DNA from: Candidatus Dojkabacteria bacterium
Lineage (GTDB): Bacteria > Patescibacteriota > Dojkabacteria > JAHIVN01
NCBI GenBank assembly: GCA_016932045.1
Contig: JAFGDO010000003.1
Span: forward strand, 76,115-115,485
Direction: 5' to 3'
Length of the DNA: 39,371 nt
Part shown: positions 29,208 through 38,918 of the stretch, in pieces
Numbering within the stretch: the first letter of the stretch is position 1
Layout: each line of letters starts with the position of its first letter
Notes under the pieces: model-generated
Databases searched by the model: none
What the model was told of the DNA's origin: nothing
What the model saw: the letters and a program-made list of their open reading frames with translations, nothing else
Translations under genes and position numbers: made by a program

Positions 29208-29504
29208 CTACCAAAGGCCCAATTCCTCTTTAAGCACCCTCAGTTGCTCAGCTTCACGCCAACGTATTCCAGCCTCTCCTTCTGCAGACTCACAAGATAG
29301 CATTGCTTCTGATACTCGCCTAAGTAAATCCGCTCTTACAGCAACATCTCTTGGGTTTTCTGATAATCCTGGCGTTTGAAGTAAAGCATTTAAACCTCTT
29401 AACTGCTCATAACCCATTCGACCAATCTCTGCACCCATTGCTTCCCAGTTAGGTTCGCTACTGGGAATATCAGGTGTTTTATCTTGTGGTACTTCATTCA
29501 TCAT
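29208..29504 (-). CDS. Hypothetical protein, 98 aa
   Basis: ORF in a gap, acidic and helix-rich. Confidence 0.45.
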   Translation of the reverse strand: MMNEVPQDKTPDIPSSEPNWEAMGAEIGRMGYEQLRGLNALLQTPGLSENPRDVAVRADLLRRVSEAMLSCESAEGEAGIRWREAEQLRVLKEELGLW

Positions 29505-29690
29505 AAATAATGAAAACGATCTTAGTTAAGACAAGTCTATATTACAACTATATACTTCGTTTCGAGCCGTACTTTTATCTCTTAATATATTAAACGCAGT
29601 TTGGAAAAAATTGATTACACAGAAGGCAATCTGCAATTCCCAGTCTGCTTTCTGTTTAAACTTAAGAGAATGTTTATAACAGGCAGTAAT

Positions 29691-30662
29691 TTACTTCCTC
29701 CTTAAATAAAACTCCTTAGGAATATCTTCAGTCCCCTTCACATCAGTCTCCCCGAAATTGCTGGCATACTTTTCGTTTAACTCAATCATTGCACCTTTAA
29801 ATTCTCCACGCATAAGTTCAGATCCTACCCTATCTACTTCTAAAGCATTTTTCCCACCGATTATGACACCCCAGTTCCGATATGGTACAGTAGTATTGGT
29901 ATCAAAGTCCATTTCACATGCAGTAAAAACACCATCCACTACAAAGTTCATGTTAAAAAGAGACCCATAAATCTTATGCATATCAATGATAGCGTCCGCT
30001 AAATATTTATCCTCGTCTTTGTGATATTTGGGAGCTCTTGTAGGATCCGGAATCATCCCAAACATATTCTTAATTGATAAAGATAGGCCATATCCCGTAT
30101 CAAGCTTTGCTTTAGCAAAGCTAATGAAATCTGCACCTTTAAGATCGGATATCTCCTTAGGAACGTAAGAATAAAATTCTTCATGTACCACGGGTGTAAG
30201 ATCTCGCTCGACTATTTTTTTAACATCTTCTTTCGGAGCTGTATCCTTCTGCCATACAGCATTTGTAACGTTTATATACCTTGCATTGTGCTTCTCCATT
30301 AAACTGTCAAAACCTTCTTTTTTCAAGAACCATTTATCCTGTTTTTTAAAAAAATTCCAATGTTTTCTCCCATTTTCTAAAGTTGCCTCCTCAGAAGAGA
30401 AATAGTCTTCTTTTACCCCCTGCTTACACATCTTATCAGTCCTCCAAAAAGTATAGCTCTCAACAAAATACACATTCTTACCTAATGATGACAAGAACAT
30501 ATCAAGTACCTTCATATCAGTATGACTGCAATCTAAGCCGTCAACCCAGTTAGGTTTTATAATAACTGAATCACTTTTGATATGGAGTGATTCAATGAAT
30601 TCGTCCATATCATGGCTGTCATTAACCTTTGCTAAGATTGTTGTTCCAGATTTATGAATCAT
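29691..30662 (-). CDS. DUF362-like protein
   Basis: SDSVIIKPNWVDGLDCSHTD, FISFAKAKLDTGYGLSLSIKNMFGMIP. Confidence 0.7.
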   Translation of the reverse strand: MIHKSGTTILAKVNDSHDMDEFIESLHIKSDSVIIKPNWVDGLDCSHTDMKVLDMFLSSLGKNVYFVESYTFWRTDKMCKQGVKEDYFSSEEATLENGRKHWNFFKKQDKWFLKKEGFDSLMEKHNARYINVTNAVWQKDTAPKEDVKKIVERDLTPVVHEEFYSYVPKEISDLKGADFISFAKAKLDTGYGLSLSIKNMFGMIPDPTRAPKYHKDEDKYLADAIIDMHKIYGSLFNMNFVVDGVFTACEMDFDTNTTVPYRNWGVIIGGKNALEVDRVGSELMRGEFKGAMIELNEKYASNFGETDVKGTEDIPKEFYLRRK

Positions 30663-30692
30663 GTTGCCTAAAGCTTGGATGCGACTAAAGTT

Positions 30693-30980
30693 CTATTTCG
30701 CAGCCCCGACCTTCTTATAAACCATAATATAATATATTAGAGCTCCAATCCAGCTTGTTAGAAGGACAATTAGAAGCCATAGTACTTTCTGATCTTTGCT
30801 ACCTTCGGGGAACTTTTCTTCATCGCGTCGTATGACATCAACAAGCATAAAAACCCAGAAAACAAGACCAACCATACTGAGCATCATTATCACAACCCAC
30901 ATTAAACCAAAGCCACAATAAAAACTGCTGAAAAGACACGAAAAAGGAGCCATTACAAGTGAGCCTAAGGAATCTTCCAT
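30693..30980 (-). CDS. PLDc_N-like two-TM protein
   Basis: VDVIRR...KVLWLLIVLLTSWIGALIYYIMVYKK. Confidence 0.6.
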   Translation of the reverse strand: MEDSLGSLVMAPFSCLFSSFYCGFGLMWVVIMMLSMVGLVFWVFMLVDVIRRDEEKFPEGSKDQKVLWLLIVLLTSWIGALIYYIMVYKKVGAAK

Positions 30981-31108
30981 GACATAAGAATAATATTTAA
31001 ACTGTGCAATTCTATCATCTTTAGAGATTTTTTACATTATCTCTACAAAAGTATATATAAAATTCTCTTACTTACTGTGATTAAAGCCTTGTATTAAAAT
31101 TTCTACAC

Positions 31109-31124
31109 TGACAATACATTGTCA
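31109..31124. promoter_or_regulatory. Operator-like perfect inverted repeat
   Basis: TGACAAT-AC-ATTGTCA. Confidence 0.35.
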
Positions 31125-31421
31125 TCTACTATAGATATATATAGAACTTGTCAATCATGTATCGTATTAATCGCCACCCATTACTGCTCAAGCAAGAGAC
31201 GCAATTCAAAAAAATACAAATAGTAACCGGTACGCCAAGTAAAATTTAAAATACGAAGTTAATAGGTAGTTGCCTATCCTACCCTTATGTATAACTATAT
31301 GCTACTCAAAGTAGACTTATATAGAGAGAAGTATTACTTAAACCGACTGAATTTCGACACGTTTGATAAGAGAAACCTAAGAAGCTACTACCCTAATCAG
31401 CTGCTTTACTACTCGTATCCT

Positions 31422-31961
31422 CTACTCATCCTCTTTGCACTGGATAAGGCTAAATACGGAGTAATCCCTGAGTTTCTTTCGTCCTGCTAGTTCAATAAGC
31501 TCTACAATAAAGGCACAGCCAACAATTTCACCCCCAAGTCTCTCAACTAATCTGCATGCTGCACTTGCAGTATCCCCGGTAGCTAGCAAATCGTCTATTA
31601 TCAGAACTTTATCGCCTTTTTCTATGCCATCCTTGTGCATTTCTATTGTATCAGCACCATATTCCTTCACATAACTCTCCTCTATCGTATCATATGGTAA
31701 CTTCCCCTTTTTCCGAATCAAGATAAATCCTTTCCCTAAAAGATAGGCAAGAACACTACCAATAATGAACCCTCTACTCTCAATACTAGCTATACAGTCG
31801 ATATTCTTATCCTTATAATATTCGACAAATGCATCAACTGTGTTTTTTAAGCCCTGTGAATCCTTAAATAATGTTGTCATATCCCAAAAAATGATGCCCT
31901 TTTTAGGGAAATCCGGTACTCGACGGATTTTTTTACTTAGCCCTGAAACTACTTCTTTCAT
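31422..31961 (-). CDS. apt: Adenine phosphoribosyltransferase
   Basis: FPKKGIIFWDMTTLF, IESRGFIIG, VLIIDDLLATGDTASA. Confidence 0.9.
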   Translation of the reverse strand: MKEVVSGLSKKIRRVPDFPKKGIIFWDMTTLFKDSQGLKNTVDAFVEYYKDKNIDCIASIESRGFIIGSVLAYLLGKGFILIRKKGKLPYDTIEESYVKEYGADTIEMHKDGIEKGDKVLIIDDLLATGDTASAACRLVERLGGEIVGCAFIVELIELAGRKKLRDYSVFSLIQCKEDE

Positions 31962-32019
31962 AATACTTTACAATAATATATATAATAATTACCCTTTACT
32001 ATCTATCATCTTTATTCTT

Positions 32020-32784
32020 TCATTCAACATTACATATACAATGACCATTTCTCACCTTTGGAATCACATTAAGGAGCAAATTCTTCACTTTATCTGCATT
32101 TTCCCTCATCCTCTTTGCAACGATATCCCAGGTCACAGGCTCCTCATCATCTTTCCAACAGTCGTAATCTGTACTCATAGCAATTGAAACGTAGCAAATT
32201 CGAGCTTCACGAGCAAGGATAACCTCTGGAACCGTTGACATATTTACAACATCGGCTCCCAGAAGCCTAAACATCTCAGACTCAGCTCTTGTAGAAAACC
32301 TCGGACCTTCAATTGTAACGACAGTGCCACCATTATGACATGATAATTTCAAGTCTCTTGCCGTTTTATCAACTAATTCCCTCAGGCATGGGCAGAATGG
32401 ATCCGACATCGGTGTATGCACCACATCTTCCTCATGAAACGTCAACGTCCGGTGTTTTGTAAAATCAATGAATTGATCGGGGAAAACTAAGTCTCCAGGA
32501 CGAATTCTTGCTCTCAATGAACCAACGGCTGTTGTCGCCAAGATATGAGTACACCTTTGTTGTTTAAAAGCACTGATATTTGCTCTAAAATTTACGCCCG
32601 TAGGCCATATAGAATGCTTTTTACCATGCCGAGCGAGGATACACACCTCTACTCCTTGAATTTTGCCAACTGTCAATCTTGAGGAAGGTTTTCCATACTT
32701 TGTTTTTACAGCGACTTCTTTAGAATTCTTCAATAATTTAGGGTCATCTAAACCTGACCCGCCAATGATACCTATTTTTACCAT
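32020..32784 (-). CDS. mtnP: MTA phosphorylase/purine nucleoside phosphorylase
   Basis: MVKIGIIGGSGLDD, LARHGKKHSIWPTGVNFRANI, TIEGPRFSTRAESEMFRLLGADVVNMSTVPE. Confidence 0.88.
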   Translation of the reverse strand: MVKIGIIGGSGLDDPKLLKNSKEVAVKTKYGKPSSRLTVGKIQGVEVCILARHGKKHSIWPTGVNFRANISAFKQQRCTHILATTAVGSLRARIRPGDLVFPDQFIDFTKHRTLTFHEEDVVHTPMSDPFCPCLRELVDKTARDLKLSCHNGGTVVTIEGPRFSTRAESEMFRLLGADVVNMSTVPEVILAREARICYVSIAMSTDYDCWKDDEEPVTWDIVAKRMRENADKVKNLLLNVIPKVRNGHCICNVE

Positions 32785-32877
32785 ATTGGAACGTAGATAA
32801 AATGTAATCTATATACTGTAAAAATTGATTAACTTGTCTGCCGTAACTTTAGTCTAGCAGATCAAATTCCTACCGTA

Positions 32878-33564
32878 TTATTTGCTCACAAACTTATTAT
32901 CCTTAACATAAAACCTCCATTTCCTTTCTCTAGACGATTTGTCTGCATAATCAATCCCTTTACGAGGACTTCTCAGTACCTTATAACCGTTCGACCATCC
33001 CCCTCTAAAGGCAGGTCCGCCTAGGGCAGAAGCTATCCGACTATTAGTATCTTCAATCCATACTTCACCACCCGACGTAAGATCAATTCCATTTAATTCT
33101 CTGTCTATCATTAACGCTTTTGTAACCCTCCCCGGACCACTAGTTAAATCCCTGACACTCTTCACTTTTCGTACTTTTGCCATCATCTTTATCCCTTCGA
33201 CAGGTTCGATCGCTCTTATTAATACAGCAGAAGGAAACCATGTCTTTTCGGTTACTACATTCAGCATATTATGCAAACCATATGTAATGTAGATGTAAGC
33301 AAATCCAGCTTCTCCAAACATTACTTTACATCTCTCAGTCGGTCCTTTATGAGCATGTGAGGCTGTATCATCAAAGCCTCGATACGCCTCGGTTTCAACA
33401 ATCATACCTGATAAACGCTCACCATCTATACTTCTTACTAGAAGTTTTCCCAGTAACTCTTCCGCTACTTTACGGGTATCTTGCCTGTAAAACTCACGTG
33501 GTAATATCTTGCCCATCACTTGCTTGGAAGTTATCCTGGTGCCCGCGTGGAACCCCATCGTCAA
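32878..33564 (-). CDS. mpg: 3-methyladenine DNA glycosylase (start probably 33516)
   Basis: REFYRQDTRKVAEELLGKLLVR, IVETEAYRGFDDTASHAHKGPTERCKVMFGEAGFAYIYITYGLHNMLNVVTE. Confidence 0.92.
   Translation of the reverse strand: MTMGFHAGTRITSKQVMGKILPREFYRQDTRKVAEELLGKLLVRSIDGERLSGMIVETEAYRGFDDTASHAHKGPTERCKVMFGEAGFAYIYITYGLHNMLNVVTEKTWFPSAVLIRAIEPVEGIKMMAKVRKVKSVRDLTSGPGRVTKALMIDRELNGIDLTSGGEVWIEDTNSRIASALGGPAFRGGWSNGYKVLRSPRKGIDYADKSSRERKWRFYVKDNKFVSK
33005..33025. repeat. Short palindromic repeat inside the mpg CDS
   Basis: CTAAAGGC-AGGTCC-GCCTAGG. Confidence 0.6.
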
Positions 33565-35041
33565 AAGATGTCAATTCTTCGAAGTTGACATCTTTCTTTC
33601 TGCCAATAAGTCCTTTTTTATTTGCAATGAATAACAATACTCCTGTCGCAAATAAAGCACCAAAAATTAACCCTCCGCTTACAAATAAAATACCGCTTGA
33701 GACCCCATCTCCCGTTCTGGGCAAGAGAGAAAATACACCTTCCTTTCCTACAGTAAATGTATATAACTCTGAGTATTCCGAACTATTTCCCTCAAGCACA
33801 GTCATTCCCCGAATAGCATAATCTCCGGGCTCAATTCCTCCCTCATATACGTATTCCCAAAGACCAGCTTCATCAGCATAAACTTCCTCGGAAACAAAAA
33901 TATCCGATATCTGTACAATAATCTTGGCATTAGCTGGAGCAGTTCCCCTCACAATAATTCTTTCACTAACTGGACCAAGAAATAATTGTTCCACGAGGAG
34001 TTCAGTTACAAAGGGAGGTAATAATTTACCGACAGATATACTTAACGTCTTTTGTACAACATTACCAGCAAGATCATAAGCCCTAATAATGATTTCATGT
34101 TCACCTTCAGGTAGCACTTTAGTTTTATAGGGAGATACTCCATCACCAAGAAATTCACTGTCTACTTCAATTTCATAATAATCCATCCCACTAAGGCTGT
34201 CATCTCCAGCAAAAAATATAACCGGCTGAAGATCTCCTTTATCCTCATATGCAGGCTCTGAAGCAAAAAAAGGAGCTGTACTGTCAACTTGAACTTTATA
34301 ATGCGCTGTATCGCCCCATCCGCCAGCACTTCTTGCTTTTATATGAAAAAACCATACTCCATCGCTTGATGCTTCAAGATTTGCTCCTGTACCATCAGAT
34401 TCCTGCATATCATCCGGTACTGTAGATTCACTTTGATCTAGAATGTAACTAAAACCTATTACCCCAGAGTCTTTACCCCAGCTTAGTTCAATCATCTTTT
34501 CTTTATACCATGCATTACCGTCAGGATGCGAAGCACTCATCACCGAGGGTGCAGATGGTATCGGGTTATATTGTGCAATTGAGAATGTTCTCGATATACC
34601 AGATGTTGATACTTCACCGCCATTCATTGCAGTCCGGCCGGTCACTGATACAGAAGCACTACCAAGTCCATTTGCTCTAAAAGTAGCATATGCAACCTGC
34701 GCACCACTTCCGCTCCAACTACCAGTAGTCCCAACTGTTATGCTTGGACAAGAACCATCGGCAACCATGCCGAAAGTCGTTGTAACAGCACCACAGGACG
34801 CTATTGAAAGCTTTGAACTGTCATAAGATATATTTACCTCGACCGCATTAATTGCTTCGTTTGCACTTACATAGACCCCTACTGTAAAAGTATTCCCCTG
34901 GTAATATGTCCCTCCAGAGGGAGAAACGTATAAATTCGCTGAGGCCGAAACAGGTTCTTTTGCAATACCCAAGAATGAAAACAAAGAAAAGAGTACTATT
35001 AAAGCTTTAATTATAATTCTCTTTTTATTAACCATAACCAA
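33494..35041 (-). CDS. Secreted cohesin-like-domain protein with Ig/FN3-like region, LPRTG and TM
   Basis: Signal peptide; cohesin-like region ~34577..34936 (LYVSPSGGTYYQGNTFTVGVYVSANEAINAVEVNISYDSSKL...VAYATFRANGLGSASVSV); LPRTG at 33710..33724. Confidence 0.75.
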   Translation of the reverse strand: MVMVNKKRIIIKALIVLFSLFSFLGIAKEPVSASANLYVSPSGGTYYQGNTFTVGVYVSANEAINAVEVNISYDSSKLSIASCGAVTTTFGMVADGSCPSITVGTTGSWSGSGAQVAYATFRANGLGSASVSVTGRTAMNGGEVSTSGISRTFSIAQYNPIPSAPSVMSASHPDGNAWYKEKMIELSWGKDSGVIGFSYILDQSESTVPDDMQESDGTGANLEASSDGVWFFHIKARSAGGWGDTAHYKVQVDSTAPFFASEPAYEDKGDLQPVIFFAGDDSLSGMDYYEIEVDSEFLGDGVSPYKTKVLPEGEHEIIIRAYDLAGNVVQKTLSISVGKLLPPFVTELLVEQLFLGPVSERIIVRGTAPANAKIIVQISDIFVSEEVYADEAGLWEYVYEGGIEPGDYAIRGMTVLEGNSSEYSELYTFTVGKEGVFSLLPRTGDGVSSGILFVSGGLIFGALFATGVLLFIANKKGLIGRKKDVNFEELTSFDDGVPRGHQDNFQASDGQDITT

Positions 35042-35050
35042 TAATTATGT

Positions 35051-35974
35051 TTAATTGAGTTTCTCTTGTAATCTAGGGATAATTTCCTTTCTTAAAAACA
35101 AAGATTCGGTAATTAAATAGCCATCCTTATCCTCAGCTTCCAGAATATCTTTAAATACAAGGCTCTTTTGCTTATCTCCTAGAATCAAATAGTTTTTACC
35201 CTCTTTCACATCAGCAATAGTACAAAAAGCCCAGTCAATATCTTTTGACTTCTTCATAACTTTAATAATCTCCCCTACCTTACCTTTGATAATTCTTTCC
35301 GCATCAAAAACTTCCAGCTGATAAATGCCAATATTCTCACCCCCAATCTCTAACTGTTTTGCATCTGATTCTAAGGCGAATTCTAAATCTCCAATAATCT
35401 TATTTGTCTTATGCTCAAACATCTCCTCAACTACTGTCTCATTGCACTCTTTCGACCTTTTTTCTAACCATCTTACAGCCCTTTTATCCCTAAAAGTCGT
35501 CACCTGAGCCTTTAAATATAAAGAATTTGAAAATATTGCAAGATATAAAAGTAATGCGCTGCTATCAGAGACATCTATATTTTCAAAAAAGAATTTCTCA
35601 GCTATTAATGTAGCCGCCGCTCCAACAAGCTCTACCTGTGGTTTTGCATTTATAAATGCCTCGTATTCAACATAACCTGATCTATGATCTATAAATTCAT
35701 CTACTCTTTCAGGATCAACCGCAGTAGGTAGCCCTTTTAAAGCAGAAAAGTCAACAAGAATATAGCTATCATATTTTTTACCTATCAATGGAAACTCTAT
35801 CCCTGTCTTGCTTAAGGCGAATTCTACCTCAATCTGTTTATCTCCTTCAAAGCCTGCCTCACATACTTTGTCCTTCCTTGTTTTGTTTAAGAATTCTGCA
35901 TACCCGATTCCAGATGCAACCCCATCAAGATCAGGATTTATCTTTGCTGTTATAAGAACCTTATTTTCTTTCAT
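35051..35974 (-). CDS. DHH-family phosphoesterase-like protein
   Basis: ITAKINPDLDGVASGIGYAEFL, ILVDFSALKGLP, FIDHRSG. Confidence 0.7.
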   Translation of the reverse strand: MKENKVLITAKINPDLDGVASGIGYAEFLNKTRKDKVCEAGFEGDKQIEVEFALSKTGIEFPLIGKKYDSYILVDFSALKGLPTAVDPERVDEFIDHRSGYVEYEAFINAKPQVELVGAAATLIAEKFFFENIDVSDSSALLLYLAIFSNSLYLKAQVTTFRDKRAVRWLEKRSKECNETVVEEMFEHKTNKIIGDLEFALESDAKQLEIGGENIGIYQLEVFDAERIIKGKVGEIIKVMKKSKDIDWAFCTIADVKEGKNYLILGDKQKSLVFKDILEAEDKDGYLITESLFLRKEIIPRLQEKLN

Positions 35975-35996
35975 CTAAATCACAACTCATAAATTA

Positions 35997-38519
35997 CTAA
36001 TATCCAAGTGACCACTCTCCCAGCATCTGAGAAAAATCAAGCAGATCAACCCAATTATCTCCATTAATATCAGAAATCCAGTCGCCACTGTGGTTCCATT
36101 CCCCAAGCAGTTGTGAAAAATCAAAAATATCAACAGACCAGTCTCTATTTAAGTCAGACCTACGAAATATATAAAAGTAGTTATATCGTATATCTGAAGT
36201 AGTATTTATGCCATAATTCTTCCCATAAACATTCCAATATTTTTCTATCTTTCCAAGAGTATTTAGGTCACATGTCAGCTGGGTCGTACTACTTACATTT
36301 ACATTACTACAGTTGATGTCTCCTTGTCCACTTCTCATTAATTTAACCTCCATGCCACTCCGAAAATTCAAACCTGAAACAGTAAGAGTTTTACTATATC
36401 TCGAACCGCTGTTGTGGCTATAATTAGGCGAAACAGTAGAGACTTTCGCATTCAGGTGTGTTACATGAAAGTTATTACTCTGGCCGCTATATCCACTTCC
36501 TGTAGCCGTAATCCTATTATCCAGTTGATATGAATCTATCTGCATACTGCCAGTCCACTCGCCATCTATAAAATTCCCACTTTGAGAAATAGATAAACTC
36601 CCCGAGATGTCGCTTAAATCTACTGTGTCCGAAAAACTAGTAACTGTGTTTCCATACTGGTCTTGCGCATAGACGGTTACTGAAAACAGTGTTTGAGTTT
36701 TTTTCTCATCTATAGTATCAAATCCGAATTGATCCATAGGGCCGACCTGATATGTTACACTTGGCATGTATATCAGAATTAAGTCGTCAGAAGTATCAAG
36801 TGGAGTCCCGTTGTCTTCAAATACCTCTAGATATAATTCTCCAGAGGTTAGTGAATCAAGAGTGAAATTTGCAACTCCTACGGCATCTGTAGTATCGGAC
36901 GAAGGTGCAATCGTATCAGTTGCACCCCTTGAAGACTCTACATAAACTATCCGTCCGCTAATTGGATTCCCATTCCCATCATTAACAGTCACGGTAATAT
37001 TTACCGTATCACCAGCATTTGGTGTACTTTGATCTACGGAAACAGTCGAGACAACCTCAGAAACCACACCGGCTGTTATAGAAGCATTGTCAACTGCACT
37101 ATCAGCATTTAGCCTCCCCCTCCCCGAATACTGGTCGGGGCTAAATGAATCAACGTTTTTAAGTAAAACCTGCATCACCTGAGCATTTGTCAAAGCGCCA
37201 TTCTGATCCCAAACCAGTGCAGCAACCCCAGCAACAAAAGGCGTTGACATACTTGTTCCTCCGCAGTACTTATAGTTTGTATCAGAGTATGCCGTACATG
37301 AGCCAACAGGAGTTCCAGAGGCTCTCAAGGAGAGGATATCCACTCCAGGAGCTGATATTTCCACCTTGTATCCATAATTTGAGAATGAAGCTCTTGCATC
37401 AAAAGAGTCAGTTGCTCCAACTGTAAGTAAGTCATTCATCGAAGCAGGATACCAATTATCAGTATTATTATAATCATTACCCGAAGCAGCGACTGCAATA
37501 AGATTACCGCTGTAAAGTTCTGTGATCTTATCCTGGAGTGACTGAGAATAAGTCCCGCCACGCCAGCTCATATTTACAATATCTGCGCCATTCTGAAGAG
37601 CATAGTCAAGTGCATCAATAGCATCATCAGTATTCCCATTTCCATAGTTATCTAGAGTCTTTAATGGCATAATTTTTACGTTCCAAATAGTTCCGGCAAC
37701 ACCTGTTGAGTTATCTGTAACAGATCCAATTATTCCCGAAACATGACTGCCATGTCCGTGATCATCTGTCGGATCATTGTCGTTATTTACAAAATCCCAA
37801 CCCTCGAAGTCGTCTGCATATCCGTTCTCATCGTCGTCATCATCGAGATCATCAGTATAGGTACAAGGAAAACCATCCCTGTCAATGCCATTCGATCCGC
37901 ATTCATTTGAATCTTCATCAATAAGTGTATCTCCATCGTCATCAACAGCACAAACCCCAGGACAATTATCTCCATTTCCGTCTCCAACACTTTCTTGAGA
38001 ATTGCTCCATACATTTCCAACTATGTCTGCATGACTTAAGTCAAGCCCAGTATCCAAGACTGCAATAACTATGCTTCCACTTCCCTGCTGGCTATCCCAA
38101 GCATCCTCCAAATGAATCTGTGAAACACCCCACTGGCCCCCACTTATATAATATGGATCATTTGGAGTAGCAGTAATCTCATATTGTGCATTCTCTTCGA
38201 CATACTCAACACCTTCTAGTGAATCTAAACTCTCTAAAAAATCCTTTGTATCAACACCACTTTCCAGATCAATTCTTACTAAATCACCTCTTTTTTCTAC
38301 CTTGTCTACCCCATTAATTCCTTTAAACAGCCCAATAGGAACATCGTCAACTTTAACCAACACATCTATATCATTAGATTCTTCTATCTCACCTATTTCC
38401 TCTTTTGAAGAATTCAATTCTTCAGATACTGCATTGAACCTCAGTAGTGTGGCAGCAACAAGAAACACAAAAAAGAGGATTAGTAGTTTTGTCTTGAATT
38501 TTAAACCTCTAATTGACAT
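35997..38519 (-). CDS. Subtilisin-like (S8) serine protease with C-terminal dockerin
   Basis: IAVLDTGLDLSHADI, DDHGHGSHVSGIIGS, GGTSMSTPFVAGVAAL; dockerin ~35997..36158: DLNRDWSVDIFDFSQLLGEW and DINGDNWVDLLDFSQMLGEW. Confidence 0.9.
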   Translation of the reverse strand: MSIRGLKFKTKLLILFFVFLVAATLLRFNAVSEELNSSKEEIGEIEESNDIDVLVKVDDVPIGLFKGINGVDKVEKRGDLVRIDLESGVDTKDFLESLDSLEGVEYVEENAQYEITATPNDPYYISGGQWGVSQIHLEDAWDSQQGSGSIVIAVLDTGLDLSHADIVGNVWSNSQESVGDGNGDNCPGVCAVDDDGDTLIDEDSNECGSNGIDRDGFPCTYTDDLDDDDDENGYADDFEGWDFVNNDNDPTDDHGHGSHVSGIIGSVTDNSTGVAGTIWNVKIMPLKTLDNYGNGNTDDAIDALDYALQNGADIVNMSWRGGTYSQSLQDKITELYSGNLIAVAASGNDYNNTDNWYPASMNDLLTVGATDSFDARASFSNYGYKVEISAPGVDILSLRASGTPVGSCTAYSDTNYKYCGGTSMSTPFVAGVAALVWDQNGALTNAQVMQVLLKNVDSFSPDQYSGRGRLNADSAVDNASITAGVVSEVVSTVSVDQSTPNAGDTVNITVTVNDGNGNPISGRIVYVESSRGATDTIAPSSDTTDAVGVANFTLDSLTSGELYLEVFEDNGTPLDTSDDLILIYMPSVTYQVGPMDQFGFDTIDEKKTQTLFSVTVYAQDQYGNTVTSFSDTVDLSDISGSLSISQSGNFIDGEWTGSMQIDSYQLDNRITATGSGYSGQSNNFHVTHLNAKVSTVSPNYSHNSGSRYSKTLTVSGLNFRSGMEVKLMRSGQGDINCSNVNVSSTTQLTCDLNTLGKIEKYWNVYGKNYGINTTSDIRYNYFYIFRRSDLNRDWSVDIFDFSQLLGEWNHSGDWISDINGDNWVDLLDFSQMLGEWSLGY

Positions 38520-38617
38520 TGCACTATCATTGTAGCAATTTGACTGTCACTCGACAATCATGATAAACTCAAAAGCGATAGAATTAATCATCTTAATCAT
38601 TTTGAAGCGTTTTTAAA

Positions 38618-38803
38618 ATGCCAAAAAGAACATACCAACCCAAAAAATTGAGAAGACTAAAAAGACTTGGATTTAGGGCTAGACAAAGCTCTCCAAGTGG
38701 AAAAAGAGTATTGAAAAGAAGACTAAGAAAAGGGCGAAGAGACTTAACAGTATCAGATAGCTTCCGTAGACTAAAGAAAAAGCCAAAGAATAGAAACCGC
38801 TAA
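38618..38803 (+). CDS. rpmH: 50S ribosomal protein L34
   Basis: MPKRTYQPKKLRRLKRLGFRARQSSPSGKRVLKRRLRKGRRDLTV. Confidence 0.92.
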   Translation: MPKRTYQPKKLRRLKRLGFRARQSSPSGKRVLKRRLRKGRRDLTVSDSFRRLKKKPKNRNR

Positions 38804-38918
38804 CTCCTTATATATTTATACAATCCTCTACCGCCAGTATCCATGTGTTTATCAATGTTCGGAAATGTTATAGAATGTTATAAATATTACTAATTTACCG
38901 AAACATTCTATTTATATT

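Noticed and set aside
31287-31490. 67-aa plus-strand ORF overlapping the apt 3' end
   Set aside because: Low-complexity Tyr/Leu composition and antisense overlap with apt; not supported.
37122-37140. CCCCGA-atactgg-TCGGGG hairpin within the subtilase CDS
   Set aside because: Single occurrence with a short stem; could be chance and does not match the other palindrome families closely.
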